A stretch of 64,000 nt of DNA. Origin: Stomorhina lunata. Lineage: Eukaryota; Arthropoda; Insecta; Diptera; Rhiniidae. The stretch lies in contig OW121743.1 of assembly GCA_933228675.1 (NCBI GenBank), positions 89,139,438-89,203,437 on the forward strand. Reading direction: 5' to 3'. Below the pieces are notes generated by a model that did not search any database, was not told where the DNA came from, and saw only the letters and a list, made by a program, of their open reading frames with translations. Both the position numbers and the translations under genes were made by a program. The stretch's first letter is position 1. Each line of letters begins with the position of its first letter. Of the stretch, positions 61,496 through 64,000 are shown one piece after another.

Positions 61496-63055
61496 CTACA
61501 ATAATAAATAATTGCAATAAATTGGGATCTTAGTGCAATACACTGCAGTAAAACTTTTTAATTAAATTTTTGATGTGCCAAAATTTTTGATAAACCTTTT
61601 TAGAAAATTTTTTTGTTTGCAAAAATAAATTATTTTTGAAAATGTAAATTTTTGAGATTTTTCAAAAAAAAAAATTTGCGAAAAGAAAAAATATTTCCAA
61701 TTTTTATTTAGTTCAAGAAACTAAGCACTTTTCGAGCTAAGCGAATACACAATTTTTACATAAAAAAATTTTTGGATAAAAAATTTTTCTTTACAAAATT
61801 CTTCTATAGAAATTTTTCAGATAAAAAAATTTTTTATAGAAATTTTTTTTTTCTACAATAATAAATAATTGCAATAAATTGGGATCTTAGTGCAATATAC
61901 TGCAGTAAAACTTTTTAATTAAATTTTTGATGTGCCAAAATTTTTGGTAAACCTTTTTAGTAAATTTTTTTGTTTGCAAAAATAAATTATTTTTGAAAAT
62001 GCAAATTTTTGAGATTTTTCGAAAAAAATTTTTTGCAAAAAAAAAATATTTCCACTTTTTACTTAGTTCAAGAAACTAAGCAGTTTTCGAGCTAAGCGAA
62101 TACACAATTTTTATATAAAAAAAATTTTCGATAAAAAATTTTTCTTTACAAAATTCTTCTATAGAAATTTTTCAGATAAAAAAATTTTTAATAGAAAATT
62201 GTTTTTTTACTACAATAATAAATAATTGCAATAAATTGGGATCTTAGTGCAATAAAACAGTAAAACTTTTTAATTAAATTTTTGATGTGCCAAAATTTTT
62301 GATAAACCTTTTTAGTAAATTTTTTTGCTTGCAAAAATAAATTATTTTTGAAAATGTAAATTTTTGAGATTTTTCAAAAAAAATTTTTTGCAAAAAAAAA
62401 ATATTTCCACTTTTTACTTAGTTCAAGAATCTAAGCAGTTTTCGAGCTATGCCAATACACAATTTTGCTATAAAAAATTTTTTGATAAAAAATTTTTCTT
62501 TACAAAATTTTTCTATAGAAATTTTTCAGATAAAAAAATTTTTTATATAAATTTTTTATTTCTACAATAATAAATAATTGCAATAAATTGGGATCTTAGT
62601 GCAATATACTGCAGTAAAACTTTTTAATTAAATTTTTGATGTGCCAAAATTTTTGATAAACCTTTTTAGTAAATTTTTTCGTTTGCAAAAATAAATTATT
62701 TTTGAAAATGTAAATTTTTGAGATTTTTCAAAAAAAAAATTTTTGCAAAAATAAATTATTTTTGAAAATGTAAATTTTTGAGATTTTTCAAAAAAAAATT
62801 TTTGCAAAAAAAAATATTTCCACTTTTTACTTAGTTCAAGAAAATAAGCAGTTTTCGAGCTAAGCGAATACACAATTTTTATATAAAAAAATTTTCGATA
62901 AAAAATTTTTCTTTACAAAATTTTTCTATAGAAATTTTTCAGATAAAAAAATTTTTTATAGAAAAATTTTTTTTTACTACAATAATAAATAATTGCAATA
63001 AATTGGGATCTTAGTGCAATACACTGCAATAAAACTTTTTAATTAAATTTTTGAT
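61496..63055. repeat. ~357-bp tandem repeat, about 4.2 units
   Basis: The landmark ctacaataataaataattgc occurs at 61496, 61853, 62210, 62562 and 62977, giving spacings of 357, 357, 352 and 415 bp. The longer unit has a 63-bp internal duplication (gcaaaaataaattatttttg at 62683 and 62746). Each unit ends in sequence of TCTATAGA-satellite type, so the 357-bp unit looks like a satellite segment fused to a unique segment and then amplified. Confidence 0.92.
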
Positions 63056-64000
63056 GTCCCAAAATTTTCGATACAAAATTTTTCTACAAAAAATTTTTCG
63101 ATACCTAAGTTTTCTATAGACAATTTTTCAATATAAAATATTTCTATAGACAATTTTTACATAAAAAATTTTTCATAGAGATTTTTTGATAAAAATTTTT
63201 ATATAGAAATATTTTCTATAAAAGATTTTTCTATGGAAAACATTTTTTTTTAATTTTTCTTCTGAAAATTTTTTGATAAAAATTTTTTCTAGAAAATTCT
63301 TCGATAAAAATTTTATAAAATTTTTCTATAGAAAATTTTTCGATATAAAAATTTTTCTATAGAAAATTTTTCGATATAAAAATTTTTCTATAGAAAATTT
63401 TTCAATATAAAAATTTTTCTAAAGAATATTGTTCGATATAAAAATGTATCAATAGAAAATTTTTTGATATAACAATTTTTCAATAGAAAATTTTTTGATA
63501 AAAAAAAATCTTCTATAGAAAATTATTCGATATTTCGGTATTAACATTTTTCTATAGGATATTTTTCGATATTAAATTTTCTATAGAAAATTTTTTGATA
63601 TTATAACATTTCTATAGAAAATTTTTCGATATTAAAATTATTCGATGTTAAAATTTTTTTAGATAAAATATTTTTATAGGAAATTTTTCGATATAAAAAT
63701 TTTTCTATAGAAAATGTTTCGATGTTAAAATTTTTCTATAGAAAATTTTTCGATATTAAAATTTGTCTGTAGGATATTTTTCGATATTATAAATTTTGTA
63801 TAGAAAATTTTTCGATGTTAAAATTTTTCTATAGAATTTTTTTGATATTAAAATTTTTCTATAGGAAATATTTCGATATTAAATTTTTCTATTGAAAGTT
63901 TTTCGATATAAAAATTTTACTTTAAAAAAATTTTTCGATATAGAAAATTTTTTGATAGAAAAAAATTTTAACTTATAATTTTCTTTAGAAACATTTTGTA
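63056..64000. repeat. TCTATAGA satellite, continues past window
   Basis: Diverged 28-31 bp monomers of tttctatagaaaatttttcg and atataaaaat type, same polarity as 55650-59760, reaching the window edge. Confidence 0.88.

Overview
This window is very AT-rich, repeat-dominated eukaryotic DNA with no protein-coding gene that I can defend. The best guess for the source is a fly (Diptera, probably a calyptrate). The main reason is the set of dispersed elements carrying a GTCY proto-microsatellite core ('gcgatgtccgtccgtccg'), the hallmark of the dipteran mini-me elements, which relate to the DINE-1/Helentron non-autonomous Helitrons. CAG/CAA runs and dense MITE-like elements fit a heterochromatic, intergenic or giant-intron region. 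The species is inferred, not read from a gene.

Layout. 1-3590 is a ~27-bp AT satellite with a 550-bp higher-order repeat. 3591-9837 is diffuse sequence holding two mini-me-like copies (5127-5924, 7727-8431), a SINE-like scrap and a 370-bp (GTCT)n array. 9838-12335 is a ~96-bp satellite. 12785-14826 holds two adjacent TIR elements, the first with Transib-like termini. 15505-16109 is another mini-me copy. 16820-19545 (31 bp) and 23790-26070 (30 bp) are satellites built on the palindrome TCTATAGA; both contain orientation flips and the second encloses a near-perfect 96-bp hairpin. Between them lie a 1.5-kb TIR element (20331-21825) with tRNA-like inserts and a truncated mini-me copy. 26211-26440 is a dead Tc1-like transposase. 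27733-27879 is a MITE with a 5-bp target duplication. 29477-32375 has two copies of a mosaic element, one inserted in a second Transib-like copy. 32461-41106 is a nest of two Helentron-like families, including one element inserted in another with no target duplication.

41107-44107 carries tRNA-like SINE pieces and a ~500-bp dispersed repeat. On its minus strand (41733-41801) that repeat contains a complete hammerhead ribozyme fold: CTGATGA, stem II, GAA, a very short stem III, cleavage-site C and a paired stem I. A second copy at 43581-43616 has lost the 3' half. This is the most interesting item in the window. 43852-54183 is an exact head-to-tail duplication of 5,166 bp, each unit holding two TA-flanked TIR elements and a block of the TCTATAGA satellite. 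55650-59760 and 63056-64000 are more of that satellite, and 61496-63055 is a 357-bp tandem repeat.

Nothing here works together as a pathway. The story is of layered mobile-element insertion, satellite amplification and inversion, plus one self-cleaving RNA motif.
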